Source: Trochalopteron elliotii
Taxonomy: Eukaryota; Chordata; Aves; Passeriformes; Leiothrichidae
Length of the DNA: 64,000 nucleotides
Assembly: GCA_024734555.1 (NCBI GenBank)
Contig: JANPWX010000153.1
Location: 944,606 to 1,008,605, forward strand
Reading direction: 5' to 3'
Position 1 is the stretch's first letter; each line of letters begins with the position of its first letter. Shown in pieces: positions 21,965-34,164 of the stretch. The notes under the pieces were generated by a model, which was not told the DNA's origin, ran no database searches, and saw only the letters and a program-made list of their open reading frames with translations. The position numbers were made by a program, and so were the translations under genes.

Positions 21965-22085
21965 TGTGCACCTCCCAGTCCCATGTCTGATATTTTTGTG
22001 CATATCCCAGTCCTATATCTGAGATTTTTGTGCACATCCCAGTCCTGTGTCAAATATTTCTGTGCACATCCCAGTCCTGTGTCTT
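21965..22085. repeat. 32-bp minisatellite, nearly four copies
   Basis: The unit starts TGTGCACATCCCAGTCCTG and ends in a TATTTTT-like run. It repeats at about 32-bp steps with 2-6 changes per copy and a partial last copy. Confidence 0.85.
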
Positions 22086-22560
22086 GCCCCCGAAAAAGGA
22101 TTTAAATTTGGCAACCAGAGAGCCCAAATGTGTACAAACATATGGGCTATGCATGTTACAGATCATGGAGCAGATTTTCCTTATGGAATCACTGACAGCT
22201 TCAGGAATCTTTGGAAAAAAAGCCTGGGACAATAACCAGTTGGAAATGAAGTGCCTCAATTATTTGAGATTATCATTTCAAGCAGGGTCTCTGTATTATG
22301 GAGCCCTTTGTTATTGGCTTCTAAGCCTGTGTGATTTCCCCTGCACTCCAGGATTTATTTTGCAATGGTTCACATCTCTTAGCAGGGCCCACATTGATTT
22401 TCATAATTAGGATCATTGCAATGTTTTGATTTGGTTTGTGACATTTGCATCTCATTACACGGGACTTCTCGGAGCCAGTACAAGTGTGTTTTATCCAGCC
22501 CTGTCCTGGAGGAGCAGAGAACTGGAAAAAACACTCCCACAAAGATTTCAGCTCCTCAGT

Positions 22561-22781
22561 TTTAATAATTTTATTATTAATAATTATATAACTATTAATA
22601 ATAATATATAATATTATATAATAATATATTATACTATACTATACTGTAATAGACTATACTATACTATACTATACTATACTATACTATACTATACTATTAT
22701 ATTATATTATATTATCATAATTATATACATATATGTATATATATGTATATAATTATGTAGTTGTATTGCACCTGACTTCAG
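22561..22781. repeat. AT-rich array with (ATACT)n next to assembly gap
   Basis: ATTATAATA-type sequence contains about ten ATACT pentamers at 22630-22692 and then ATATGTAT repeats. The array runs into the N gap and AT-rich sequence resumes on its far side, so the gap probably lies within the same low-complexity tract. Confidence 0.85.
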
Positions 22782-23109
22782 NNNNNNNNNNNNNNNNNNN
22801 NNNNNNNNNNNNNNNNNNNNNNNNNNNNNNNNNNNNNNNNNNNNNNNNNNNNNNNNNNNNNNNNNNNNNNNNNNNNNNNNNNNNNNNNNNNNNNNNNNNN
22901 NNNNNNNNNNNNNNNNNNNNNNNNNNNNNNNNNNNNNNNNNNNNNNNNNNNNNNNNNNNNNNNNNNNNNNNNNNNNNNNNNNNNNNNNNNNNNNNNNNNN
23001 NNNNNNNNNNNNNNNNNNNNNNNNNNNNNNNNNNNNNNNNNNNNNNNNNNNNNNNNNNNNNNNNNNNNNNNNNNNNNNNNNNNNNNNNNNNNNNNNNNNN
23101 NNNNNNNNN
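22782..23109. other. Assembly gap (328 N)
   Basis: A run of 328 undetermined bases. The true size may differ from the number of Ns. Confidence 0.99.
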
Positions 23110-24907
23110 ATATTATTATATTATTATATAATAATATTATAATAATTATTATTAATAATTTAGAATGTATTAATTTTTAAATAATTTCAAGACAAGCAAT
23201 TCCAAATAAGTCCTACAGCAGGCCCCACCCAGGGCTCCATTTTTCTCTGCTGACCATTCCCACCCATCCCTAATGCCCACAGAAATGGGGATGGGCGTGT
23301 TCTGAGCCTGAGGTTGCAGCTAGAAAATGTGAATGAAAGGAATTACCTTGGAAAGAAGAGGTTTTCAGTCTCCTTTTCTCGTGGAACAGAGAGCAGGAGG
23401 CTGCTGTGACAGGAGCTGTGACAGGCTGGGAGCTCAGCACTCTCCAGGTGGTGTTTGGTTGGATGCAGGTTCAATTCTGATGGAAAATTCCAGGATTTCA
23501 GCAGCTGGACTCACTCTGTTTGTCAGATAATTGAAGAGGAATCATTACAAGGAGAAAGTCAGTTAGAGAAAAGCAGTGACACAGAAAAATGTCCCCAGAT
23601 GGGACCTTTGCCCCCAGCTTGGGTAAAGCATGTGGCAGTGACATCCTTTCAAATATGGTTCAGGGATTTGCAGCAACTTGATTTCCATTTCTTCAGGCAC
23701 TTAATCATTATCAACAGCCCGAGCACGAGACCAAATGCACTAATTCCAACAAACCAGGATGCAAAAAAAATGGTGCAAAACCAGACCCATAAGGATAAAT
23801 TTCAGAATAAAGTAACATTATCCTGGGAAGTGCTGAGAAATGAAGGCATTTCACACAGGGACTGGATTAAATAAATGCCCCAACATGTGACCTGACTGAC
23901 AGGAATAAAGTTCTCCCAAATTTTAATTGCTCTGCCAAATATCTGTGTCCACACTGTTTGCAAGGAGGCAGTTCTGCAAAAATTGGTTGTACAAATTCTG
24001 TGGCTGCTCACATGAAATGAGCCTTCCAGAAAGCTTCCCATGAGCTGGGATGTGCTGCTGGAGGAACAGGGATTTGTCTGGAAGTGCTGAAAAGTCTTTA
24101 TTCCACCCAAAAAAACAGAAGAAGAGGAGGAACAACCAGGCAGAGGCTGCAGGGCAGCATTCCCACCCTCCCAGAGCTGCACTGGAGGTGTGCAGAGCAG
24201 TGGAGGCAGAAATGATGGATGAAATCATTGCTGAGGCAAAGCTGAGGCCTGGTTGGTGTGGCAGCATCAATAAGGAATGGTGTCCCTGGCTGTATCCAGG
24301 ATTTTTGGAGATCCCAACCATTCCTGGCAGCCTGTGAGGAGCCAGCTGTCCCCAGGCCCTGCATGGACACCCACCCTCACCATGATTATTGAGCAGTTTT
24401 GGGGATGTTTTTATCACCAGCCAAGTGCAGACAATGCTCCTTGTGCTGACAGATTTCACCAGAGGTCACCACAAAGCTGGCACAGCTCAAGGCTGTGTGA
24501 CAGGATCCCCCTCCTGAGGGACATTTCTCAGCAGCTCTGAGGGAAATGCCAGGGGATGCTGTCAGGGAAGGCAGGACAGGAACTAAATCTCACTCAAGAC
24601 AGAACTCTTCTTTGTCCAGAGAACAAGAAAAGGTTCAGTCAGTCCAAATTTCGCCATGGGTTGTTTTTATAAATGGATTTTTTGCTTTGGTTTCCTGTCC
24701 TGATGTTCATGGGGTGGTTCTCCCCCCTCTCCTGCCCTCCCTGAACAATGCCAGCCCCTCCAGGACAGCTCAGCTTTTGCTGCTGGAGTTTTATAACTCT
24801 CCACTAATATTTTTCCCAACTGGAAAATGCTTTCCCAAAGCTCCCTATTTATTTATTTATTTTTTCTAAGGTAGAAACCCACTAGGAATGGGCCTGGGAT
24901 GGAAAAT
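23110..24907. other. Intergenic, nothing recognised
   Basis: After a short AT-rich start (to about 23165) the DNA is of mixed composition. The frames of up to 178 codons on both strands are not protein-like. No repeats recognised. Confidence 0.45.
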
Positions 24908-25035
24908 TACAGAATCAAAGGCTCACAAGGGATATTAAAGTTCATCCCATATTCCCCCTACCATGTGCAGGGACACCTTCCACTGTCCCAGGTTGCTCCA
25001 AGTCCCATCCAACTTGGCCTTGAACACTGAAAATT
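24908..25035 (-). mobile_element. CR1 LINE 3' fragment
   Basis: Antisense CR1: ATTAAAGTTCATCCCATATT, GCAGGGACACCTTCCACTGT and CCAACTTGGCCTTGAACACT. It is divergent and short. Confidence 0.8.
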
Positions 25036-25094
25036 CCAATTTTGTAATTTTTTTTTCATTCTGCTTTCCCTTTGTGATGAGCTTCAGGCCTCTG

Positions 25095-25215
25095 AACCAG
25101 CCCTGTGGATGTGGCACTTGGGGACAAGGGGCAGTGGTGGCCTTTTCAGTGCTGGGGAAAGGTTGGACTCAATAATTTCAGAAGCCTTTTCCAACCTTAA
25201 TTATTCTGTGATTTT
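25095..25215 (+). mobile_element. CR1 LINE 3' tail
   Basis: Sense CR1 3' terminus: TGGGGACAAGGGGCAGTGG, GAAAGGTTGGACTCAATAAT, GAAGCCTTTTCCAACCTTAA and TTATTCTGTGATTT. It lies close to an antisense copy on its left. Confidence 0.8.
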
Positions 25216-25544
25216 TTTGGATGCATTTGCTGCAACCCTGGGCCACTCTGGGCCCACTGAACCTCCTTTAATGCCTCCCATTAGTTTCAGGGTGTGAAGA
25301 GTGAGGATTTTAGGTGACATCAGCAAGGTAATGAAATGTAATTGTTAAAATGCCCTTCCCCTGCCTCTGCCAGAGCTCTTCCAGCCATTGCTTTTCAGAA
25401 AAAAACTTATAAAATTGGGGGTTTTTTTCAGTACCAGAGCAGGTCCTGTCAGGAGTAGGGTCATGGCAGTGAAAACAGGGAAAACAACAGCAAAAGTAAA
25501 ATTAAAATAGTCCATAAGTACTTCAGGATTTAATTTAAGGTGTT

Positions 25545-25590
25545 AAGGGTTGGACTCAATCTTTGAGGGCTTTTCCAACCTTAAAGATTC
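25545..25590 (+). mobile_element. CR1 LINE 3' tail scrap
   Basis: GGTTGGACTCAATCTTTGAG and GGCTTTTCCAACCTTAAAGA match the CR1 3' end in sense orientation. Confidence 0.7.
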
Positions 25591-28212
25591 AGGAATTCTG
25601 CACTGGAGAGCAAAACTGGTATGAAAAACTTGGATTTCCATGGGTTTAAAACACTGGCACCAACATCGTGTATCCAACTGTTTAATTTGATTTGCAGAAA
25701 GAAATCTTGTCCCTCCTGAATAAGAAACTCACTTTGGGGGTGCAGTTTCAAATGGGACAAGGGCAGAGCTGCCAGAAAAAAAATATTTGAAGTTCTGAGG
25801 GCAATTTTATCTCTGGGCTGAGGCAGGTCCTGCCCAACAGGTCCCTGATTCCTGCAGCAAGGAGCCCACAGGACACAAATGTGAAACTCAGGTCTCACTC
25901 CAGAAAATTCCAGTAACTTTTGCAAATGGTGGTTCAGATATTCCAAAGTTTTCCTGGCAAATGGAAGAAGAGAGGCAGCTCTGAGGGTGTTTTATCCAGG
26001 GTGTTTGTAAAGACAAAACCCAGCATCATCAATGAAGAATTTGGGTGGTGAGGGGGTGGAAAGAATCGTTTTCAAAGCGTATTCACATTTGGAATTAAAA
26101 ATCCCAGCCATTCTAGGCCTGAGCTGGGTTTTGCCTTCCCTCCCTGTGCATCTGAAGAATTCAGGAGTGTTCTTACAAGCAGCGAGGATAAAACACATTT
26201 AGTGCAGATGCTGAGAGGCAGCGTGTCAGTGAACTGAGAAGTGATTATCTTGTACCCCTGGGCAATGAGGCTGTCATCAAATTTCCAAACAAGATGTGAG
26301 AATCTGGGACACTTCTGTTGTTGGGTCACAACGTTTGCTTGGCACTTCCCCTCCTCATTTTCCGCTTAGGAATGAAATCCCAACATTTCCAGGATCAAAT
26401 CCTCCCCTGGCAGGGACAAGATGCACAAAAGGCTGATTTGGGGAGGGGAGGGGAGGCTGTGACAGCAGGATGGGTCAGACACAGGGCAAACCCAGCCAGA
26501 AATGAAGACTGGAAATGGGGGAAAATGAGAACTTATGGCTTTTGCTGCAACCCAGACCTCAGCTAATTATTTGTTACACACCAGCTGCTGTTATGGATTG
26601 TTATAAAGCAGCTGAAATTATTATTTGTTAGAAAACATCTGAAGTTTTGGCTCTGTTGCCCACTCAGACCCCATGGAAGCATCCAGGTACTGATCCATAA
26701 AGTCAATTTGGATGCACAGGGAGGTTCCTCCAGGAGGAAATTTTAAGCACCTGTTGCTGAACCATCCCCTGGAGAAGCCCATCCTGCCCTTCTCTATTTT
26801 TAATTTACCTTTTAAAAAAAAAATAATTTAATAAGTAATTATTTTAAGAAGCCTTAAGAATTTTTTTCTTAAGAATTGTTTAACAACAAAGGGACCAAAG
26901 AAAATAAAAACACCTGCAAAGGTTTGATCACATTTTACTGTCAAAGATGAAATTCTGAGGTCACCTCTGCGACTGGGACTTGTTTTTCTGCCCAGCACAG
27001 AGCAGAGCTGCCTGTGGTTATCCAGCAGGGACAGAATTCCATATTTCCAGGCTTTACAGATTCCAAGAGGAGTGAAATGGCCCCAGTAAACCCACACAAA
27101 CCAGCTCTATTAATAATTAAATTGGCTCCCTAATGTGCTCAAGAAGGATGGCTGCCACCAAGTGCCACAGGCACTGCCAAGTGCAATAAAATGGGTTTAT
27201 GCAACATTTTGAGGCAGCCTCCCCCTCCAAAACCTGTCCTGTGCACAAGGAACTTCCAAAGTCAGCAGGAATGGAGCTGATCCCACAGCAGAGGGTCATT
27301 TCCAAAGGTAATTGATGCCTTTTTAACCCAAAACTGTCAAAGTGTGTTGAGAATAATGGAGCCTGACAAGGCTCAGGTTGCCAGAGAAAAGGGAAGATTG
27401 ATCTGCTGAGCCCCAACGTTGTGTTGGTGCTGCACTCTTGGCAGGGCTGTAGCAAACAAATATTTCCCTAACTAAAGGAAAATGCTCAAATGTTTAGAAC
27501 AAACTCCCCAAATATTCCCAGCCCAGAGTTTTCCCCTGAATGGCTGAATCCCATTTCTCTCACCAGCACCTGGTAAGAGTGTTGAGAAGTCTTGGATGAG
27601 AAAATCCAACCCATTTAGGTAAAAAAAAAACAAAAACATTTCAATCTGCCTTTCCTGGGTGTTACTGCACTGCCAACCCCTCAGGGATGTGGAGAGCTCT
27701 GCAGAGGGAGATTTGGGGGCTGATGGGACTCCAAGCCTTGATCCAGCTGAAAAGAGCCAGGAAAAGTTCTGGAAAGCCTCAGAAACAAGAGATCCTGTGG
27801 AAAGCAAGGAGCAGGATGTGAAGCTGGAGAGAACAGAGGTGTCACCTTTAATTATCCACCCAGTAATTCAGTCCTCAGGTCAGGGATGGGATTTTCTCCT
27901 TCCCTGGGTGGTCTGCCCAAATCCAGAGATTTTGGGAGGGTTTGGGATGAATTAGGGAGGAACTTTCCATAGGGAAGAACTTTTAGGGAATTAGGGAAGA
28001 ACTTGTGAATTAGGGAATCCCCTTTTCAAAGGGCTCAAAGTCCCACAGTTTACCTGTGGCCCTTCCTCTAAATCCTTCTCATTTGGGAATGAGAAAACAG
28101 AGGTTTAAAACCCCTTTATGTAATTTTATAATCCTATAATTTTTATAATCCACAGCACAGCAGGCAGGGCAGTGCCAGGCACAGGCAGCTCATCCCCTGG
28201 AATCCCAAACAG
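25591..28212. other. Intergenic, nothing recognised
   Basis: Mixed non-coding DNA. The longest frames (121 and 112 codons) lack recognisable homology. No repeat family identified. Confidence 0.45.
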
Positions 28213-28620
28213 AGCATCATGGACTGGTTTGGGATGGAAGGGACCTTAAATCCCATCCAGTGTCACCCCTGCCATGGGCAGGGACACCTTCCACTGTCCC
28301 AGGCTGCTCCAAGCCCCAATGTCCAACCTGGCCTTGGGCACTGCCAGGGATCCAGGGGCAGCCACAGCTGTTCTGGGATTTCTATCCCAGCTCCTCCCCA
28401 CCCTCCCAGGGAACAATTCCTGCCCAATATCCCATCCCATCCCATCCCATCCCATCCCATCCCATCCCATCCTATCCTATCCAGTCCTCCCCTCTGGCAG
28501 TGGGAAGCCATTCCCTGTGTCCTGTCCCTCCATCCCTTGTCCCCAGTCCCTCTCCAGCTCTCCTGGAGCCCCTTTAGGCCCTGGAAGGGGCTCTGAGCTC
28601 TCCCTGGAGCCTTCTCCAAG
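28213..28620 (-). mobile_element. CR1 LINE 3' fragment with internal (CCCAT)n
   Basis: Antisense CR1 landmarks: ACTGGTTTGGGATGGAAGGG, GCCATGGGCAGGGACACC, CCTGGCCTTGGGCACTGCC, TCCCAGGGAACAATTCCTGC and CCTCCATCCCTTGTCCCCAG. A run of about nine CCCAT pentamers (28434-28475) has expanded inside it, at a point where a related copy (59948-60290) has just AATATCCCACCC. Confidence 0.92.
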
Positions 28621-28639
28621 TGAGCACCACCAGCTCTGC

Positions 28640-28968
28640 TGTGGGCCTGATATTTCTGGGTCTGAGAGATTTCAGCCTGCTAGCAGCTGCTAACTTTTTC
28701 CCAAGGAAAAATTTCTCAAGAAAGCTTCTTCTCAAAACAATCTTAGCAAACAACTCTCCTTTCTCAGAACAATCTTTCTCCAGGTGTGTTTTGCTGTTTC
28801 TCCAGTTTAACCAATGGCATTAGAGAGGTGTTGTTCCTATTCACCAATCATGTTAAGTCTGTATTGGAACACCTTATAAAAGGTAGTAAGAATTAGACAA
28901 TAAAGCCTTTTTTCTATGCTCTTTGCCTTCTGAAATATTTGGAGTCTCTCATTTTTCTTTTGTGTCCA
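28640..28968 (+). mobile_element. Solo LTR of an endogenous retrovirus (copy 2)
   Basis: Nearly the same sequence as the LTR at 837-1175, beginning TGTGGGCCTGATATTTCTGG. It has TATAAA at 28875-28880 and AATAAA at 28899-28904. The last dozen bases differ from copy 1, and the flanks (CTCTGC before, CTCTCC close after) form only an imperfect 5/6 duplication. The 3' edge is therefore tentative. There are no internal viral genes. It abuts the CR1 fragment on its left. Confidence 0.82.
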
Positions 28969-31900
28969 ACTCTCCCACTGAACAGGAGCTCCAGCCCCGT
29001 TCCTGCCATCAAACCAGCCACAATTTCTCATTTTTCAGGTCTTTAAGAGAGCAGGCCTAACCTAAGACACAATTTCTGCTCCGGACCTTACACAAACAGC
29101 AAAGCCCAGAAAACCTCACACCAGAGAAAAGGAATTTCTGTTCCCAAAGTCACTTTTCTCTCACTGTGCCCAGAGCCCACGGAGCAGCTGAGATCAGACC
29201 AACACTGATTTCTGTCCAAGAGCTTCTGATGGGAGGTTCAGAGCAGCTCTGTCTCTTCCCAAGGATTTTGTGTTTGGACATTACTTATATTCCCTGCCCA
29301 AATACTCCCACAGATCTCTGTCCACCTCCACAGGGACCACAAAGTGAGGAAAGACACAAACTTCATTAAAAATACCATTATTTCTGTTCTTTTTTCCTAT
29401 TATTTCACTCTGTGGAGCAACTCAACAATAATGGGCTGCTTGGATAGAAGGCAACAACAAATCTATTTGCCAACTGTACACATTAATAAACTCATGGAAG
29501 GAAGTTTATAGCCAGTAAACTGAGTATTATTGGCAACCAGATCTCAGTAAAATGTAAAAATATCTCACAACAGGCCTCCTGCAACACAAGTAGGTAATAA
29601 GTGCCTCATCTTTTGAAAAAAGGTGTTTTACTTTTAACATTTTTTTAAATTTATGGTTGATTTCTTTGGATGCTTTCTTAGTGAGCTTTTGAGCTCATGC
29701 AATTAAACGCAGGCAAACACATCTAATTTCCAGAGAAACAATAATTACAGCTTAACCCAACTCCCTGCCCCCTGCAACACCTTCCCCTCTTGCTGCAAGA
29801 GCACACTCCCCAAACCAATGTTCACCCTGTTAAATTGGATGTCACTAAGTGGTTTAAGCTGCATAATTCATGCTGAGCTAAGAAATGTTTTGCTCAGACT
29901 GGAGCTGCTGGGACTGTTTTACCTCTCTGACTGTTCCCTGTCTGTGTGAGTCGTGGGGATCCCACATGGAATTTGTGCCACGCTGCTCTGGAACCCTGCC
30001 TGGCTCCATCTTCATACCCACAGCTTCCTTTGTATCCTGCTAAGGAATTCTTCTTGGAAACCAGGCAGGTTTTAATTCATTTTCTGTGTTTTCCCCTGTC
30101 AGTGCAGTGATCCAGCATCGCTCGTGGGGAGGATGGAGAGAGGAAACTCACTTGAAATTGGGATTGCAGCACTGAGGAAATGCAGGCACAGCCAGGGGAA
30201 AATGAAATCAAATTGGGAAGAGCAGCCAACAACAGGACAACACACCAAAAATGCCTTAATGGGAACCAGTGTCACATTTGGGTTTGGTTTTGCTTTCTCC
30301 TTGTAAGGACTCCCTAAAACATTGATGACAAATAGCTTCTGCTTAATCTCTCTCTTTTCTATTTCCTTCTTCTACCTCACATTTACTGTTAAATAAAATC
30401 AGAACTATTGACTCCAGCACCTGGACTCCTGTGCAGATTAATTTGGACAAAGGAATTTCTCAATATTTGGATCTTAACATCATCCCAAGGGGGTCAGGAC
30501 GTGTCCCCAGCACTGCAGTCCACAGCCACCTTCCTTGGCTGGGAAATGAGGGACTTAATTCAGCCACTTCCCTTTGAAGTGCTTCAATACAATGCCACAC
30601 ATGCTGGAAATGAAAAATAAAAAGTGTCATTCAACAGAGAAACACAATTTATAGTAATTATTCAAGTCTACAGAATACATATTAAAAAAAAAAAAAAACA
30701 AGGGAAATTAAAAATCCTATAAATAGCCTCACTGGAGAGACCCCATACAATAACCAAGTATTTGTACTGATCCCCACCTTTCTGCATCCCCAAGCAGATG
30801 CCAACTGCAAGCCTGAAATTCAGTTTAGAGCCATGGAAAGTACAAAAGGAGAATGAGAGGAAATTGAAATGTCAGCACAGCAGGACCTCACGCTTCCCAT
30901 TACTGCCAAAAACCAAGAACAGAGGAAAACACTGAATTTCAGTGCTCACCATCACTCCAGTGCTTGGTCTGTTTTCCATGGGGGAATCTCTACACATGCT
31001 CCAATTCATTGATTTATCACAGGGCAAGGTGAGGATGGAAACTGGAAAAGCCTTACCTGGTTTGTGCAGGGGATGCAGCCACAGCCTGGCTTCACACCAC
31101 GTCACACTTCTGGCATGGGATGGGCCCCAAAAAGGCCACAAAAATTGTCAGGGAAGATGTTTAAAATGAGGCAACAAGGTGGAGACCTCAACCAGCCAGT
31201 GAAGTGAGATGAATCACGTTAAAGAGATGAGTTTGATGTGTGTGCATGAATATGAACACAAAGCTATACCTGCACTCACACAAATCTCTATTCATCTATC
31301 ATAAATAAATACATTTTCACTGCAAACTTTTCATCCTTTTCCTCTGTAAAGTCACACAGAACTACAGCCAAGGTAAAGAAAAATGCCTGTGTTAAGACAA
31401 AACTGAATTCAAAAACATTTTTACCCTCAGAATTTGTGGTATCATGGGAGACATCTCAGTAATCATAAATGTCAATTACAGAAACCAGCTTAAGCAGTGA
31501 CCTTTGTGTCGAGCTTCCCAGTGAAAACAAGTGTGATAAAAAAGCAAACAACCCCTGTCCAACAAATCTTGGGTGGTTTGGTGTGGGACTGATCTGTGCA
31601 CCTGTAAAATCCACCCCCACTCCCAGGCTGAGACTCAGGGAAATGGAATTGAGGAACCTCCTTTCATCCTGGCACTGTGAGTGAACTTTCACTAAGTGAA
31701 TTTAAGCTGCTTTTCAAGAAGTGAAAATGAGTGGCCACTGAAATTCTGTTTTTCCCACTATCATCCAGGAACCTGACATGTCTGAATTGCTTCTTTCAGG
31801 GAAATTTGTGTCACAAAGCCCTGAGGAGCTGCTCTCAGGTGTGAGCAGAGGGACAGCACTTGGGGGAAATTAAGCCCTGACTTGTCCCAAAAGGTGAAAA

Positions 31901-33539
31901 CCTGTGGATCCTGCCAATTCCCTGGCCAAGGTCTGCTGTGGAAAAGATGGATGGATCACCTCTGCAAGCACAAATATTGATTTGAATCAAGTCTGAGTGG
32001 GGATCTCTGGGCGTGGAGACACTGGGAGGACACAGAGGTGATAAATAAACCAGGTATCCCAATCTCACCTCTCCACATGCAGCTCAGGGAATGAGGTGGG
32101 GAAAGCAAAAGACTCCTTGAAGCCATTTAGGGATGAATTCCCACAGGAATGGGGCAGAGGGAAGGGACAGGAGCTCCTACCACTGGTTAAAGTCAAGTAA
32201 GTTTCTTTTCTAATTTGTTTCATGACGAGCTCTTGGGCATTAGCTCAGCTGTGTCCCAAACAACATGACAAGGAATTTCCATGGCACTGGGATGCTCTGG
32301 CTCCCAAGTGGATTGGAAAGGAAGAGAGCAAACCATGAGAAATAACAACTTCCCAGGCATGGTTCACTGCCTGTAAGGAATTATCTGCTGCTTTTCTGCT
32401 GTGCATTTTTACCTCACTTTGAGGAGGGCACTGATTCATCCTGGGCTCTGCACAAGTCACAGCCCAGGAGCTGTCAGACTGTAAAAGCAGTGACAATTCA
32501 GATCTGAGAGCCTGATTTTCAATTCCCAGGCTCAGCTTGCACATTTGTAAAACACACACACAGTTGAGATTTGGAGTTTGTACTGTGAGACCCGTTTGGA
32601 AGTGCAGCTCTTGTTTGAGGAGTCTCACAGGGCCGAATTATAACACTTGCATGAGCACAGGAATTTGCTAAGGACGTGTGAAAACAAACACATTATCAGA
32701 AATACAATTTACAGGCATCCACCCAAAGGTCCATGAGAAAGCTCTTCCCATTCTTCAGGAAGCAAATGGAAAAGAAAAGAGGAAAACTCACCCAGCATCC
32801 CAGCACGAGCTCCCTGGCAGCAGCAAGAGCAGCCTCCAAAGCAATCCACAATTAAATACAAGACTTACAGAATTAAAGTTGTAACACATTATTGACTGAC
32901 TACGGGTATCTGATTGATTCCTCCCTGAAGAATCCTTCCCTGCCTGCTCCTCTTGAGCAGAGATTGTATGAACAAAACAAAGAGGGAATTGCAGGATGAG
33001 ATCCAACAGTAAATCCTGGGACACTCTGGGAGCTGATTTTACAGCAAGGAAAAGTGTGTTTGTTTGATCCAAAGTGACACTGTGGTTTAAGGCAAAAAAA
33101 AATGAGAATATGTAATTGACCATGGGAGCCACTTTTTATGAGAAGGGCAATTTTTCTGCCTTTGTAACAAGAGTGTTATTTTACTGCTGTGTAAAGTCAC
33201 TTCTGTTTGGAACCTGCATGGTGCAGCAGGTACCTGAGGTGGAAAATGTTACATAAAACTCATCTGTTTTCTGAAGCATTCACTTAGAGACACCCAAGCC
33301 ATCATTTTGGGCATGGACAGCACATGGGGATGGATGTTCTTAGTGCTGATGTGTGTTTTAGCTCCAGCCTGCAGGGACAACCACAACAGTACAAGGAAAG
33401 ATTTCAGTTCTCTCATGAGCTCCCCTCCTAAACTGTCCTGAAAAAAAGAAAATGTACATGCAGCTCTCTACACAATGCAAAAGGTCCCAAAATTCTGCAG
33501 TGAGGATCAAAAATACCCAGGGAATGTATTCATTTTCAT
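28969..33539. other. Intergenic between NPS and the DOCK1 3' end
   Basis: About 4.6 kb with no gene or repeat that I recognise. Frames are short (up to 127 codons), overlap each other on both strands and carry no homology. An A run at about 30686 is the only simple repeat of note. Confidence 0.45.
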
Positions 33540-33561
33540 AGACAAGGTTTTAAAATAATAG

Positions 33562-33567
33562 TTTATT
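33562..33567 (-). promoter_or_regulatory. DOCK1: Candidate DOCK1 polyadenylation signal
   Basis: AATAAA on the minus strand, followed about 20 bases on by a T-rich and then GT-containing stretch (TTTTAAAACCTTGTC). It is the best candidate for the transcript end. Confidence 0.4.
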
Positions 33568-34164
33568 TTTCTGAGTCAGTGGTATATTTAAAAACAATCT
33601 ACTGTAAGAGTAAAAAGATTGTAGATAATAAAAAAACCCCAAAGTGTGATGACAATAAAAAAAACACTAGAATATAAAGTTAGTTTCCTTCCTCCCTCCC
33701 AAAACCCCATCCCATCAGTCTGATATTTCTCAGAGCTTAATATCTGGAAAACAAAAATGCTTTTTGTTTCTTCTTTACACTTTCAGCAATTAGGAAATTA
33801 AGAACACGTAAAGCATTCTTTGCAGGCACATTAATTTGTTATGACATGAAAAGCAGGCACCATAAAAATTAAAACATTCTAAAAACCATCATATATACAA
33901 ACACTGTACAGAATGATGGCACAAGGACAAAGTGATTCCGTTCAGTTCATCCTAATCCAACATGAAATATTACACAATAAAGAAAGGAAAAAAAGCTCTT
34001 CCCGTTTCTGTACTCAACATTTAGGTTCAGAATGACCAGGAGTCTCCTCCCTGCTGGCTGCTTTCTCTCCCACACCCTCGTGCTGTTGGCAGCTCCAAAG
34101 CCTCCTCCTCTTCCCCCTCATGGATACCCAGAAGATCCAACTGAATGAAAATGGCAGTGGGTGA

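Larger units (their letters stand above)
19956..22560. other. Intergenic with simple repeats
   Basis: No gene was found. It contains a trinucleotide/hexanucleotide array, a purine tract and a 32-bp minisatellite, listed separately. The unique stretch 22090-22440 is free of repeats that I recognise, with TTTGCAATG- and CATAATTAGG-like AT motifs. It is a candidate conserved non-coding element. Confidence 0.45.

Noticed and set aside
22733..23131. Frame of 132 codons across the N gap
   Set aside because: Most of its codons are undetermined bases; it is meaningless.
23923..24459. 178-codon minus-strand frame
   Set aside because: Low-complexity Ser/Cys/Phe composition, overlapping open frames on the other strand, no exon borders and no homologue that I recognise.
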